In this document: positions 34,498 through 47,411 of the stretch, piece by piece
How positions within the stretch are numbered: position 1 is the stretch's first letter
How the letters are laid out: each line of letters opens with the position of its first letter
Origin: Alisma plantago-aquatica
Lineage: Eukaryota; Streptophyta; Magnoliopsida; Alismatales; Alismataceae
DNA: 64,000 nt
Reading direction: 5' to 3'
NCBI GenBank assembly: GCA_963693085.1
Contig: OY856413.1
Location: 466,669,379-466,733,378, forward strand
The notes under the pieces: generated by a model
Told to the model about the DNA's origin: nothing
The model's input: the letters and a program-made list of their open reading frames with translations, nothing else
The model's database searches: none
Position numbers and translations under genes: made by a program

Positions 34498-35980
34498 CTA
34501 GTTGTTAATAGTATCTTGTCTTTTGACAAAATCGAACAATTGGCCCACCAAGTCCGGTTGATTCGAGTTCTTGTCCTGACTCTTCTCCTTAGCTTGACCC
34601 TGGCCTTGACTAGGATTAGCTGTTTGGCGGTTTTGGTACTTTCCTTGCCCTTGAAAGTTTGCCCGATTGGAAATTGGTAGTTCTGGTGAACTGACCTTGT
34701 CCGCCCCTTTTCTCAAAACCTTGCGGTTGCTTGGGTGGATTATTCAGCTGATGCGAGTTTTCCGCCGCATCTTTGTTGCCATAGTTAAAACCAGGGTGAT
34801 CCGGTCTCTTGAAGTTGACAAAAGAGACATTCTCAACTTCCTCTTCTTCGGATTCGCTTTCACTTGACTTGTCGGGTCGGGTGTAAATGCAGTTCTCAAT
34901 CATGTGTCCACCTTCTCCGCAAGTGACACATTTCATAATTTTCTCAACCTATTTCTTTCCTTTTCCACCTGATTCTTTTAACTGTTTGACGTCAGTGGCT
35001 ATCTTTTGGATTTGAGTGGTGATAGCTTCAAGAGCTTTGGATTCAATCGAAGGTCCTTCATTGGCGGCCTTCTTAGCATATCCTCTATCTGACCTGTCGT
35101 AGTTGGTACCGGCTTGTAGTTCAGCCATGTTTTCGATGATATTTTTGGATCTGTTGGGCTTCTTCCCCAGAAAGTCACTTCCTGTAGCTGCATTCAACGA
35201 TACCCTTTCTTCAGGGGTCAGACCATTGTAGAAGGTGGTTATCAGGAAACTCTTCTTGTAGTTGTGATGAGGGCAGTCCCTCTGATACTCCTGATACCTT
35301 TCCCAGGCTTCATGAAGATTATCATTTGGCTTCTGCATGAATGACGTGATCCTCTGCCTATTCCTGACAGTTTTCTCTGTAGGGTAAAAGTTGTTCACAA
35401 AAGCGTCCGCCAGAGCATTCCATCCGTTCATAGCTTGATGCGGTAGCCCGAGGTACCAGGATAGGGCCTTGTCCTCTAAAGAGAATATGAAGCCCTTGCA
35501 GTAAATGACTTCTTGTGGAACTCCCCGCATTTTATTGGTATCACGAATATTTTTAAAAGCATTAAGATGATGGTAAGGGTTATCGTTATTTGAATTCCCT
35601 TGGAAGCTCTTGTTCTGGATCATAGATATGATAGATGGTTTCATCTCAAAGTTTGTTGCATTGAACCTTGGGATGACAACATGACATCTTGAGTTATTGG
35701 CCTTTGTGGCAGCCAACTCTCTGAGGGTCTTTTCTTCTTCGTTAGAATCTTCGTTGTCGTTGTCCCCATGGTTTTGCTCCTAATTATGTTGATTTCTTCT
35801 GTGTCTTCGGTGATGACGACGTCTCTCGTGACAATGATCATCCTCAAATTGTTCTGTTTCAGGTTCTTCATGTTGATAATCGCCATTATAACAGCCATTG
35901 TCCCCACATGGAGGTGAGTGTTGTCCAACTCTAGCGTTTCGGTCATCCTCAAAAAGAGGTGGTTCGATGCGAGGTGGCAT
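34498..35980 (-). pseudogene. Gag of element D, with CCHC zinc knuckle
   Basis: It starts at ATG 35980 (MPPRIEPPLFEDDRNARVG). An acidic/basic N-terminal region follows, with a nonsense codon at 35780-35782. The gag core lies around 35650-35150 (GVPQEVIYCKGFIFSLEDKALSW and LHEAWERYQEYQRDCPHHN). After a stop at 34949-34951 the same phase encodes a zinc knuckle CVTCGEGGHMIENC (from 34930). The phase then shifts near 34650-34720 into the protease phase, with a Gln/Asn-rich linker (34716-34498). Unlike A, this gag has a clear CCHC knuckle. Confidence 0.87.
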
Positions 35981-36193
35981 GTGGAGCGGTGCTTGACTGA
36001 GCAGAATGCTCCTTTCCTGAGCACCTAAATAGAACGTATTATCAAGTTAGAAAATTGGTGTTAATAAAATGGACTATTCTATACTCATTTTAGGTTAGAA
36101 AAATAAATAGTGTTGTCAAGCTTATTACTAAGCTTGAGGCACAGGAGTGTAGTCAGTGGATTCGGGTTCGTTAACAGTACCGCTTTGCCTTGT

Positions 36194-36210
36194 CCCTGGC
36201 AACGGCGCCA
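36194..36210 (-). other. Primer-binding site, tRNA-Asp, element D
   Basis: On the minus strand TGGCGCCGTTGCCAGGG is identical to the PBS of A, again 6 nt from the LTR end. It has the same A in place of the G expected from plant tRNA-Asp. Confidence 0.88.
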
Positions 36211-36216
36211 AAATTT

Positions 36217-38054
36217 TGACCGACCTAAATCGCGCATCCAAAAGGAGAGGATTTGAAGTAGTCGGACTTTTAAATTACCCGACTCTTAGGCCCCCGCAAC
36301 AATGACGGGGTCCGAAGTAGCAATCGGGGTCGAACCACAGGGACAAGGGTGGTAGTGCTAAGAACACGGAATTGACACTTTACACTCTGATAAAAGCAAG
36401 ATGAGGATAAAGTTCTCAAAGGGAACAACGGGCGAAGATCGATAAAATAAAAGAAAACTATCTCCAACTGGAGTTACAAGGAAAATTAATGTTTTTGGCA
36501 TTTATCGGTTTTTAGGGGTTTTGTGCAATGGAACCGGAGGAGATAACGCAATTACCTCAGTAAGGAACGAAAGAGGAAAACTTCGTCATAACAAGCGGCA
36601 ACAGGAAACATCCAGTACCCCTTCTCTCAAAGAGGGTACCTCTAACTAAGCACCAACACCCTCTCTCAAGGTTGATGGACTTGGGTTAGAGTGGAAAGGT
36701 AACTGAAGCAACTTTGATCCTGGGTACTCTCGTACCCCCTGATTGGACCAAACACTAGAGCTGCAACACCTCTCTCGAGGGAGTTGCAACGGGAAACATG
36801 ATTCGATAGCTAGTCAAAACATGATCCAAACGTACACGCAAGGGTTCAGATGCTAAGCAAAGTAACCATCCAACAAACGGGACCAAACATAGAGCAACAG
36901 ATTTTTTTAAAACTCCTCTAATTCCATTAGCATAAGCATTATATAAAAGGGTTTGGCTACATTGTGTAAATAAAGAAAGTAAATGACGGAAAAAGGGAAG
37001 ATAGGTATCACCTCCTTGATTTAGGAGAGCGACTTGCAGCAACAAATCCCTAAGGTTCCTCTAGCCCGATATCGGGCTGGAGCTCTGCCCAATACGCCTG
37101 TGTCGGGCGGAATCCCCTGTCAGGTGATATGCCATGACGGGCAGTCGTATCGATCAAAGCGCTCATGCCTGATATGGTCGTGTCGGGATGCCACCCTCCC
37201 GGGCGACACACCGTAACAGGTGATTCGTATCGGTCTCGGTATTGTGTCAGGCTAGAGACCACTTAGGGTATCGAGTTCCTCGTATCGGGTGGTTCCTTTG
37301 GTCGATATCGGGCTACTGCGGCGACTGGGATGGATTCTAAGTGAACCATTCCCGCCCTCTCGGGTCGGGGAAGAGATCACCTAGTATCGCCTGGTACGCC
37401 TCTAGGACGTGACACACTAGCTCCAGGTGCTTTCCAAAGTTAGCTTTCATGAGATTCCAACCTGTCCCATCGAGGTCATGTAGCTGCTATTTATAGGCAG
37501 CGGTTGGAAGAAGTTGTGGTTCTCCGGGCACCACGTGTCCTCCATTGGCTCTATTAGTGTGGCTTCAAGGATGCTCGACATGCATGTCGCCCGGCACAGC
37601 GGGTATCGGGAAGCAAACATGTCGGGTATCATGACGGGTGGGCGCCTGCCGGTGGGTGGCTTGTATCGCGCGACACGCTTCATTGGGAGAGTAGTCATGA
37701 CGGGTACAGCTCCCTGTCGGGTAAGCGGCGTATCGCCCGTCAGAGTCTTCTTGCGCAGCACACCTGTGTCGTGCAGCATCTGTATCGGGATGTTGTATGA
37801 CGGGTAGTGAGTGTGTCAGCCGACTAGTAGGAGGGCCGATGCAGGTAAAACACGTTCATGGGTTGGGATGGGCCTTTTGCTGATTTTTGAGTGGAAAAGC
37901 GAGGAAAACTCTGCAAAAGATGATAAAAATGAGTTAAGAGCGTAGCGTGGCCTGTTTATTCAAAAACATGACAAAAAGGAGAGGAAAACATTTTTAAAGG
38001 TCAGTTTTGACAACGAAATATGGGCCATAAATATCACAAAATTTGGTGTTATCA
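36217..38054 (-). repeat. 5' LTR of element D (1838 bp)
   Basis: The ends in plus orientation are TGACCGACC and GTGTTATCA. CCCGATA-type dyads lie at about 37060-37810, including the perfect 16-bp palindrome AGCCCGATATCGGGCT at 37063-37078. It contains no gene. Confidence 0.94.
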
Positions 38055-38059
38055 ATTTT
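38055..38059. repeat. Target site duplication of element D, right copy
   Basis: ATTTT is identical to 21799-21803. Confidence 0.92.
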
Positions 38060-38364
38060 ATCTGCCATATGTGTAATTGTGGCCATAAACTGTCCAAACA
38101 TGGACTGAAAAGCAGGATTGGCCACCACTGTAGGGTCTAACTAAGGCATCTCATGTGTCCTCTCTTCAACACCCTTCCTCCTTACACCTCCACCTCATGC
38201 AGCAACACCACTCTCAACAATATGTTCTTTGTGTTCTCCATCCATCTTTTCAACTCTTCTTCTTTTGTTGTTGCACAAGAAGAAGTCACTATAAAATAGA
38301 CTGGAGGACACTAGAATAGACACAAACCCTAGTCCTAGGTCCTTGTAGACTCAGAAAACCTAAG
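38060..38364 (-). pseudogene. Leader and start of gag of element X (right part)
   Basis: Read on the minus strand, this follows the PBS and enters gag (VANPAFQSMFGQFMATITHM), which resembles RNPTFSTLFGKFMTTVKHI of element C. It stops at the D insertion and resumes at 21803. Stops are present. Confidence 0.78.
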
Positions 38365-38376
38365 GCTATGATACCA
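38365..38376 (-). other. Primer-binding site of element X (decayed, tRNA-Met type)
   Basis: TGGTATCATAGC on the minus strand differs by one base from the TGGTATCAGAGC of B and C. It lies 7 nt inside the LTR end. Confidence 0.75.
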
Positions 38377-38383
38377 ACAAAAT

Positions 38384-41134
38384 TGTGACGCCCCATGCCA
38401 CAACAAGCAAGATCACTCAAAACTAACCACGCAATTAGCACTAAGAAAGTATATTACCAAAAACACAGGAAATTAAAACCGACATTATAAAAGCACCATA
38501 GACTGAAAACCTTCACATATACATCCACAACAAGACACCTAGATCACATTGTACATATCATAAGGTGTTTACATCATTGTTTCCAACTTTCTTCTCAACA
38601 ACCTGTTATATGAAGAACATGTTTCATATATAAATATGTACAACTGCGAAGAATGTACAACAAAAGGCACACATGACAAAACTTCGTGACGATAACATGA
38701 CCACGAACACATTGAAAACACCCCACGACCTGAGTATATAGGGAAAACTCTAGGACTCTACACCAAAAGACTAGCAGCACATGTAACCTTATCAGCTAAT
38801 GCTTTTACTGCTACTCTTCCTCAAATGCACAATCACCACCTCGTCGTGCACGACCACCTAAAAGATGTGGAAACCCATGGGGTGAAACCAAACATCCCAC
38901 CGAGAGATATAACTCTTCACCAACATATTTTGAAAGCACAGATAAGCTAAGCAGCACAACTAACCTTATCAGCTACTGCTCTTACTGCTACTCTTCCTCA
39001 GCTGCAAAATCACCACCTCATCGTGCACGGCCACCTAAAATATGTGGAAACCCATGGGGTGAGACCAAACATCCCACTGAGAGATATAACTCTTCACCAA
39101 CATATTTTGAAAGCACGGATAAGCTAAGCAGCAAATAACATACTAAGCAGGTTAAACATATTCAATTAAATGATATGTATCTAACAGATGAAGCAAGTTA
39201 AACAATACTAGGAAGTTATCACTAAGTAGTATAACAAGGAACATTCTAAGAAGGAATACAAAGAGCATGTATATCATTTATCATCAAGGCTATACAAAAG
39301 TAAGGCAAGGATCCAACCAAACTATGCAATTACACTACACTGTTGTATTACAAATTTTATTATGCCCTGAGGAGATGAGGTATACCACTCATACTCCAAC
39401 TGACCACTACTAAGTCAAAATCAGTGCCATACAAGGTCTATGGAAGAGTCGAAATCTATGACCTCTCTACATCTCTCGGCCAGAATGAGAGAAACACCAT
39501 AGTGACATAACATATGAGTCATATGCAAAACAGCATAGCATGCCTTGGTATATAGGCACAACACTAGTGAAACTAAGCTACGAACCAAAGTCGCACTCCT
39601 ACCAGGGTATGTCCCATAGCCAATCCTGTGAAATTATATATTGAGTCACATCACTGAGCTACAGTCTGAAGCTGCACTCCCAGGGTATGCCCCCCAACCA
39701 ATCTTGTGAATGCATATACTAAACAATATATGACTTAGAGCTTTCCACTAAGGGAGAACTCATTGCACCATCCAACACTAAGACTGATACTATAATGGAT
39801 CTATGGCACATGGCATCTACATGATTATGGTTCCACTTTATTAGTTATGCCAATTAAGTGTCTTTTAGCATCAATCAAGTTACAACGTATAAAACCATGA
39901 CAAACTTTATAAGAAAAGGGGTATAGAGAAACTTCAGAAGGTATAAAACATATAAGGTGTGAACTTATCACATCATGACATATCACTATAGCACTGCCAT
40001 TCACAAGGCCATCATTATTGTCACATAGCCACACAAGGATGTCATCAATGCTACATTACTGTGGGATATCAATCCCTCAATCACATCTCTAGAGGTTATA
40101 ACATCAAGTCATACAAGGCACCTGCCATGTCATTTGACCCATTCACATAAACTTGCATTACAAGGATCTCATCATGCCTCATCCAAGCTCATTCAACCTG
40201 TGTCATATCATATTTACCATAGCATACACTAGCTATGACCTTATCACCTACAAGGTTATAGGTTCATAACCAAAAGATAGATAACAACATAACATCATAA
40301 CCATTCCAAGGGAAAGAATTAAACCCATCATTTGTCCCTAGATTAGGGATAAGGTTCCATACTTAGCCGATTAGGGTTGTATAACTATATTCAAACACTA
40401 AACCCTAAGTATGACATCTCCCATATCCTTAGAACATTTAGGGTTGAGGAACATGATTTGGGTTTCTTAAACCATCATCTAAATAACACTAGACATGGTT
40501 CAACCATTTCTCATATACAAGTGTCAATTATGTGTCCAAGTACATGTGTCAACAACCCACCACTCATGTGTCGTGACCACTCACTATACATGTGTCGCGA
40601 CCACACACAGCTAAGGTGTCGCGACCACGACACAACCAAGGTGTTCTGCCTGTGACACCTCCACATGTCTCAACCCATACTCAAGTGTATATTGACCCTT
40701 CATGGCCCTGTTGTTTCGACCACCCAAGGTGTGCATGTCGCGACCCACCATGGAACACCATCCATGGTTGAGATAAAGCACCAAGCATCAACATGGTCGA
40801 GACAAGAGATCACCACTCACACTGTAGATCGAGTCACTTTATACAAGGGCAACTATCTCCACCCGAGACTAACCAAAAGCATCTAGATCGCAACCATAAC
40901 ACCTAGAGGGGGTGTCTTGACCGTGACGCCCACAAAACAAGCCCTAGGTCATGACATAGGTTGCTACACCCACAAGGTACACATGGCACAAATAGCATCC
41001 AAGCAAGCTCAAACTGGAGACTTAAGCTCTCCACAAGCTCTAAGATCATCTCAAATGATTGGAGAAAGGTCCTAAGCACATAATCAAGCAAAACCAAATA
41101 GGGTTATCCCAAAATCCAGGTCAGGGGTCTTACA
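38384..41134 (-). repeat. 5' LTR of element X (2751 bp)
   Basis: The ends in plus orientation are TGTGACGCCCC and GGGGTCTTACA. The outer end resembles those of B, C and Y (TGTAAGACCCCTGACCTGG on the minus strand). A segment with the palindromic core GTCGCGAC and CGCGACCAC variants lies at 40560-40760. A local duplication of about 180 bp lies at 38780-39130. No partner LTR is in the window. I see no gene. Confidence 0.8.
38780..39135. repeat. Tandem duplication of about 180 bp in X LTR
   Basis: The stretch AACCTTATCAGCTA(A/C)TGCT through GATATAACTCTTCACC appears twice in a row, near 38787-38940 and 38961-39110. The copies differ at a few positions. Confidence 0.8.
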
Positions 41135-41135
41135 T

Positions 41136-41485
41136 TGTCATATCATGACTCATGAGATTTAGTCATCAACCAACTCACACTCTGATCATATGTTGCATTG
41201 TTGTCTATCAACCTTTAACAATAACAACCGATCAGGGACATAATGAGAATATGTATATGTACTCTTAACATTTGTATGATCTCATCCACAAGGGTAGTAA
41301 CTTAAATACATACGTCAAAAACGAGTAATATAATTCTCTAGACATTTATAATGTTACATCATTATCTCATAACTGAATTGAATAGAATAAACTGGAAGCT
41401 TGCCTTTTATTAATATTCAAATCGTTTACATGATATGACATTACAATCATCACATGATTGGATCTCTGGGCATACATAACCAACA
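41136..41485 (-). repeat. 3' LTR of copia element E (about 350 bp)
   Basis: On the minus strand it begins TGTTGGTTATG directly after the copia-type polypurine tract AAGTGGGAGTC and ends GATATGACA. The 5' LTR is not in the window, so the outer end (41136) is inferred from the TG/CA rule and the X LTR boundary. Confidence 0.75.
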
Positions 41486-41500
41486 GACTCCCACTTGCAC
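41486..41500 (-). other. Polypurine tract of copia element E
   Basis: TGCAAGTGGGAGTC on the minus strand abuts the LTR start TGTTGG, as is common in plant copia elements. Confidence 0.8.
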
Positions 41501-42368
41501 TTAGAGCAAATCACCTATGAATCATATTCCAAGTGATCTTACATGACCGTCGTGCTTCTACTGTGAAAGTGGCTTTGTCAAGGGATCAACAACATTGTTC
41601 TCAGTTGGTACTTTGCAAATATTTACATCTCCTTGTTGTACAATCTTTCATATTAGATGGAACCACCTTTATATATGATTTGAGTGTTGATGCGATCTGG
41701 GTTCCTTAGCTTGCACAATAGCTCCATTGTTGTTACAATATAGCTCGATTGCCTCACTGATGCTTGAAAAGACCCCAAGTTCTATGATGAACTTATTGAT
41801 CCATACAACCTCCTTTTCTGCAATGGATGCAAAAATATACTCAGTCTATGATGTAGAATCGACAACTATATATTGCTTGGAACTCTTCCATATTACAACA
41901 CCATTGTTGAGGCAGAACACAAATCCTGATTGTGACTTGTAATAATCTTAATCAGTATGGAAGCTTGCATTGGTGTAACCCTTTACCACCAACTCTTCCT
42001 CTCTGTTGTAGACCAAGAACTGATCTTTAGTCCTTCTCGGGTACTTGAGGATGTTCTTCACGGCTATTAAGTGAGCATCACCTGGATTTGACTGATATCT
42101 ACTCATCATGCTTAAGGCATACGAGACGTCTGGACGGGTACACAACATTGCGTACATGATTGATCCAATTGTTGAGGCATATGGAATCAGACTCATGTGT
42201 TCCTTTTTTTCACAAGAACTAGGACATTGAGCTCTGGATATGGGGACACCATGACATATAGGTAGGTTTCCTCTCTTTGAGCTCTCCATGCTGAACTGCT
42301 TCAACACTTTGTCAATGTATGTGCTCTGACTTAGTCCAAGAAGCCTTTTGGATCTATCTCTATAGATC
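41501..42368 (-). pseudogene. RNase H and C-terminal RT of copia element E
   Basis: The frame 42307-41948 shows copia RT/RNase H signatures: PYASTIGSIMYAMLCTRPDVSYAL and KGYTNASFHTD, where the first RNase H Asp appears as Asn. After a stop, degenerate RNase H continues (GFVFCLNNGVVIWKS-like, then IELYCNNNGAI) to near 41510. Several stops break it. It is the C-terminal end of the polyprotein that resumes at 57423. Confidence 0.85.
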
Positions 42369-42373
42369 TTTAT
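42369..42373. repeat. Target site duplication of element C, left copy
   Basis: TTTAT is identical to 57418-57422 on the other side of C. Confidence 0.93.
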
Positions 42374-43367
42374 TGTAACATCCCTGACCTGGGTTATGCT
42401 TTAACCCTAGGTTTTTTGTTTAAGAAAGATAATTATATGCTTTATCTTATCTTTTGAAAAGTAATTAAGGTTCAAGAGGAACTTATATTTCAATATTAGT
42501 CCTTTTTGAACAATGTTGAAATAATGTTTTGCCTGTTTTGGACTAAAGTGCAAATTACCCAAGTTGAGGGGTTAAATTGCAATGTTACATGATAAATGTT
42601 CCTCATGTGTTGAAGCATCATGAGAATGAAGATGATGCAGAGGTATGGCTTGGGAAAGCATGAGTACCAAGAAAGAGCTGATAAAGCAACATTTATGCAT
42701 TAAAACCTAGTTTTGGTGTGATGTGCAATTTACCCAAAACCCAGGGTTCAATATACAAGTTACCACTTCAAAATAGTCCCTAATGTTTCTTGTCATCATG
42801 TAGAGCAAAGAAAATGAGAGGGGTGTCTCATTTGTATGTATCATTTTGGCGGAAAGAGAATCTTGATATTAAAATAATCAAGATTTAAGCATAATTGAAA
42901 CCCTAATTCAATTTAATGCAAAAATAATTATATTAATTGAAGTGCCCTTCAACCAAAATTGAAATGGTTGAAATCCATATATGTGGACATCCTTGTGCCT
43001 TGCAAAGGCCACGAAAATATCCAAGTGAGTGGAGAGCCCACTCACATTAATATAAGAAAAAGAAATATCCTCTCACTTATGGATATTATTATTATATGAT
43101 TTAAGGTGCTTAATTTGTTTTCCTTTAAATCATGGATAATTGAGAGGAATATGAGGCAAGGAAGATATCCTCATATCTAAGGAAGATAAGGGGGCAAGTG
43201 GCAAGGAAATGGAGGAGTTATCCCCTACTTTCTCTCTCTTAAATGAATTTTCAAATAAAATGCATATATGCTCATTTGTCCATGAGTTGAAAGGGTAATT
43301 TCAAAACCACTTTCACTCTTTGATTGCAAAATGACCAAGGGAGCTTAGGAGAAACAGGAGGATGACC

Positions 43368-43372
43368 GTCAA
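43368..43372. repeat. Probable target site duplication of Y, left copy
   Basis: GTCAA here faces CTCAA at 47407-47411, four of five bases the same. The uninterrupted 3' LTR of C continues across this point. Confidence 0.7.
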
Positions 43373-46300
43373 TGTGACACCCTGCCATCACACAGAAAAC
43401 GAGATGACACGCGAAAACGTGCGGAACCATATATTACCAAAAACACGGGTTAATTAAAACCGATTGCGGAAGGTATACATGAGAGAACTTTTGCATCCAG
43501 ATCCTGCAGAAAGACATGTTATATAATCATTCACAAGCCATGTTATAAGTCCACAGCTTATCGGAACCAGCTGTACTGTCAACACCAGAGTTCAACACCT
43601 GTTTATACATACATAACGGCCATGTACGGCCAACAATAGGATATACAAAAATTACAACAGTTAAGCATCGTGAAACATCGTCAAATGTCTCTGAGGACCT
43701 GAGAGTACAGGGATGACTCTAGGAATCTACTACAAAACCACCAAAATAGCAGCATGACCATCTCTTGCCTTCTACTTCTCTTCTTGTTGCTCGGCCGCAA
43801 CCTCACGACCACCACCACGTCTAGAGTGATCACCTAAAACGGGTGTAAACTAGCAGGGTGAGACACACAGTCCTAGCGAGAAACATAACTCCACACCGAA
43901 ACTATAAAACCTTAGAAGGTTAAGGCAAATAACATCGGATAACTGGTAAAGCGTATAACAAAAGCAGCATACTGAGCAAGACTATTATTACCATCAAGCT
44001 TACCAAGATATCTGGGAGGCATAGAACTAGGTATTTCTTTATGGAACATGATTGACAAGATAAGCTTTATAAGAACTTATCACAAACTATAAGGATCGTA
44101 CAAACAATTGCATAGTATAACTAGATCAACTATATAAGCAAGGCCTCAATCAATGTTCCGTATTTTGCTCTAAGCAAGATATACTTATTCAACTGGATTA
44201 CATTTTATTATGCCCTGAGGAAGTGAGCCTTCCCTGCTCAAATCCAACCATTAGTTGTGAAGCCCAATCCGGTGCCATACAAGGTCTAAGGAGATCCGCA
44301 CTCCATGACCTCACCTTCCCGTGGTCAGTACATGAATCATTAAGCAAGACCGCAATATTATGCTTATAGGCCTCAGCCTCTGGGTTAGCTCCGCAAGCTA
44401 CCCATATCTCTAGCTCACCTCATCATAGGTGCTAGTACATACATCTGAGCCATGAACGCATCATGTTCATCATCACATATCCTGACCCATGGGCCTGTTC
44501 ACCATGCTCCATATATCCTGAGTCTACAACCACAGTTGCGCTCAACCCTCCTATTTTAGGCTAGGGGAAACCTCACATATTCAACAATATGCGCTCCAGG
44601 TAATCCCGCAGGATAAACCTATTTCACCATCACCAAGTACTGACGATGATGGATCTATGGCCAAGGCAAACTACATGATATGTTCATCTATAATTAATTA
44701 GTATATTTTAAGCCAATTGTTGAGGCAACCAAAGTATAAACATAGTTATATCGGATTACATCATAATTGCCATCATCATACGGTTCTGGGACCTCAATCC
44801 CTCATTACATCAACCACTACCTCTCAAGGCATCATAATCATGCATCAGCATTTGGGAACACATCCCTTAACTCATCTCAACTAGGCACTCAGCCTTATAT
44901 CAGGTCCTCAGACCTATCAACATGTTATTCATTAGCAAGGATTATCACCACATTGTGCTAGTCAAATCATATATATATCTCATAGCTCTTACCAGGCTAT
45001 GAATCCACATGAAATACATGTAGGGTTAGTATACACATTCATAGAGATAACTGAAGTCAACATGGATTGACAAGATTATCATGCTATCAAATATAGAGCA
45101 ACATCCATGAGTATATTACACATAAACTGCAGAAAGCGTAGTTTGATTATCAATCATAAGCATATATCAGGCTCCATACATGTGATCATAATCATGAGCC
45201 ACGTCATCATGTGAAGCAACATCATATGCTTCCAAGCTTCCTGGTTCACAACCTACCATCTTAATTCATTATCATAGTTGCAGGTTTCAAGGTGATTACA
45301 CCATAGCACATGTAATATCATTATTAACATGGAACTATCATCTATATACATCCCAGGTTGTCATAACCCTTACCAAATCTTTCATAGCCCTCCCTAAAAA
45401 GGGGTGGCGCGTAGCGTGTCCCTCATCACAGCTTATGTCGGGTAGGGTAGCATCCCCTACCAAAAGCATACCGGCCTAACTATATATATAATCACATATC
45501 GGCCAACTCTAGAAGGTATCGACCACCGCCCAAGGGTGTCGTGGAACTAGAGATCAAGGCATTATCATGCAACCCTGACGTACATACCAGATGCACAAGG
45601 CACTATCGTGTAGCTAGGTTAAGAGAGTGTATCGCGCATTCAAGGCTAAGCATGTATCGGCTATCTATCTGCATCGACTAAGCCCTATCACCCATCTAGG
45701 GTTAGGGTTCCTATCGGGCAGCCACACCACTCTATCGCCCAAGGCTCGTACTGTCAAAAACATAGCGCCCTAGCACAACATGGTATCGCCCAACATATTC
45801 ACAACTCAGGCAACACAAAAGCACTTCAAGGAAGCCTATCGGTCAAGGGCAACACTCCATATCGGCCTCCATCAAAGCAGCATCTAGGGTTTCTATATGC
45901 CACCATAACAGGCATCTCCACAACTAAACCATGTCGCCCAACACAAGGATAGCCCACTGAGCTCTATAACGTCCAAGGCACATCAGACACCAAGCCAACT
46001 ACCTTAACTAGGTGTATTGTATAGGGCACTCAACTAAGCATATCTCCCAAGCACACATGGGTATCGGCCACCAACCAAAATCCAACTAGGCACATCGGCC
46101 AAGGGTACATCTCAAGACTAAACTATCGGGTAGCACTACTCCAAGGTCATATTCATCCTCCAACTAGGTCATCATACATCCAAGAGCTCACCTCTCAAGT
46201 CCATGGTGAGAGGAGGGTGTTGCCCAAGAAACTAGGATGTAGACTCACCTCTCAACTTAAATGAGAGAGGGGTATTGCCCACATCACTAGAGCTCAAACT

Positions 46301-47406
46301 CACTTCTCATAACCAAGGAGAGAAAGGAGTATTTCTACCAAAGGAAAACTCCAAACTATAGGTTCAGTCAACTAAAACCAAGACATATAGACCATCGACA
46401 ACATCATGCTCACTATACCCATAGATCAACAACATATACTAGAGCAAGAAACATAACATGCAATGGTCGATCATCCACATATATGAATCATGCAACACAT
46501 AGAAGGTAGTACAGCTAGGGTTAGAAGTTATGTAACCCGCCTTAAGCAAAACTCCTCAAGCTCCAAATCTCCAAGCTTCTAGCTCCTAGCTCTAAGCTCA
46601 CCACAAGGAAACAAGGTCCACCTAGGGTTCGGCCACCAAGCTAGAAGAAGAAGAAGAGAACTCCTTTAAAGGGATCGGCCACCAACCTTAGCTCCTCTAA
46701 GGGTATCAACCACCAAGGTCTCCAAGGGTAGGTGTATCGTTCACCAAGGAAGAGAGGAGCAACAAAGAGCTAAAGGGTTCCTAAGGAAGAGAAAGGCAAG
46801 GCATATATAGATGAGGGTCAAGGTTAAACCAAGGTAAGGTGTCACCTTACCAAGGGACACTTGTCCACACGTTTTACCATCTTGCAAAACACATGCACAT
46901 GCCATGCCACCACTCAACCAAGGTTCGGCCACATGTCCAAGCTAGGGTGACACAACCAAAGCAAGAAGGTCAAACAAGGTCAAAGGCTGACACACCACCT
47001 CCCATGGCCGACACACCACCTCCCATGGGCGAGACACCACCATGGGAAACACAAAGCAAGGTCGAGACAAGCATCCTTGCCCGATACAAGGTTCAACCAA
47101 GCAAGGCAAGGTCCAAACAAGGGAAAACAAGGCCCAAAAGAGCTCAACCAAGCCCAAGGCAACTCAAGGCACGAGCCCAAACCTTCCTCTCAACCCTAGA
47201 GGAAGCAAAGAGAGAGAAAGAAATATCTCAAGGTGGAAAACTTGCTCTTCAACCCAAACTCAGGTTATTTTGCAAGTAGCACCTCCAACTCTCAACAAAG
47301 CACAAGCAAACCCTAATCATCACTAAAGGTTATTAGCAAGCAACCAAGCACCAGGTTTAGGCAAAATAAACAGGGTAAGCCCAAAACGAAGGTCAGGGTC
47401 CTTACA
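43373..47406 (-). mobile_element. Solo LTR Y (4034 bp) inside the 5' LTR of C
   Basis: The plus-orientation ends are TGTGACACCCTGCC and CAGGGTCCTTACA. The minus-strand start TGTAAGGACCCTGACC resembles the starts of the X, B and C LTRs. A shared block (TATATTACCAAAAACAC near each left end) ties it to X. No PBS, gag or second LTR is attached, so it is a solo LTR left by LTR-LTR recombination. The 3' LTR of C lacks it, which gives exact boundaries. Repeated TATCGGCC / TATCGCCC words fill 45480-46150. Open frames near 46839-47326 are low complexity and not convincing genes. Confidence 0.88.
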
Positions 47407-47411
47407 CTCAA
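47407..47411. repeat. Probable target site duplication of Y, right copy
   Basis: CTCAA, compared with GTCAA at 43368-43372. Confidence 0.7.

Larger units (their letters stand above)
21804..38054 (-). mobile_element. Athila-lineage Ty3/gypsy retrotransposon D, full length (16.25 kb)
   Basis: Both LTRs (36217-38054 and 21804-23639), a tRNA-Asp PBS, gag, protease, RT, RNase H and integrase are present. An env-position gene with ATHILA ORF-1 features followed by a C48 protease domain, two polypurine tracts and the ATTTT target duplication complete it. All genes are on the minus strand. Many stops and several frameshifts show it is older than A. The first 155 bp of the LTRs already differ at about 18 sites, mostly transitions. 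It sits inside the gag of X. Confidence 0.93.
41136..42373 (-). mobile_element. Ty1/copia retrotransposon E, 3' part
   Basis: This minus-strand fragment holds the 3' LTR (41136-41485), polypurine tract, RNase H and the end of RT. It is cut at 42373 by element C and continues at 57418. Its left end lies 1 bp from the outer end of the X LTR. Confidence 0.88.

Noticed and set aside
46839..47326. Open frames of 94-146 codons in solo LTR Y
   Set aside because: Low-complexity Lys/Gln/Pro-rich translation inside an LTR, overlapping frames on both strands, no domain.
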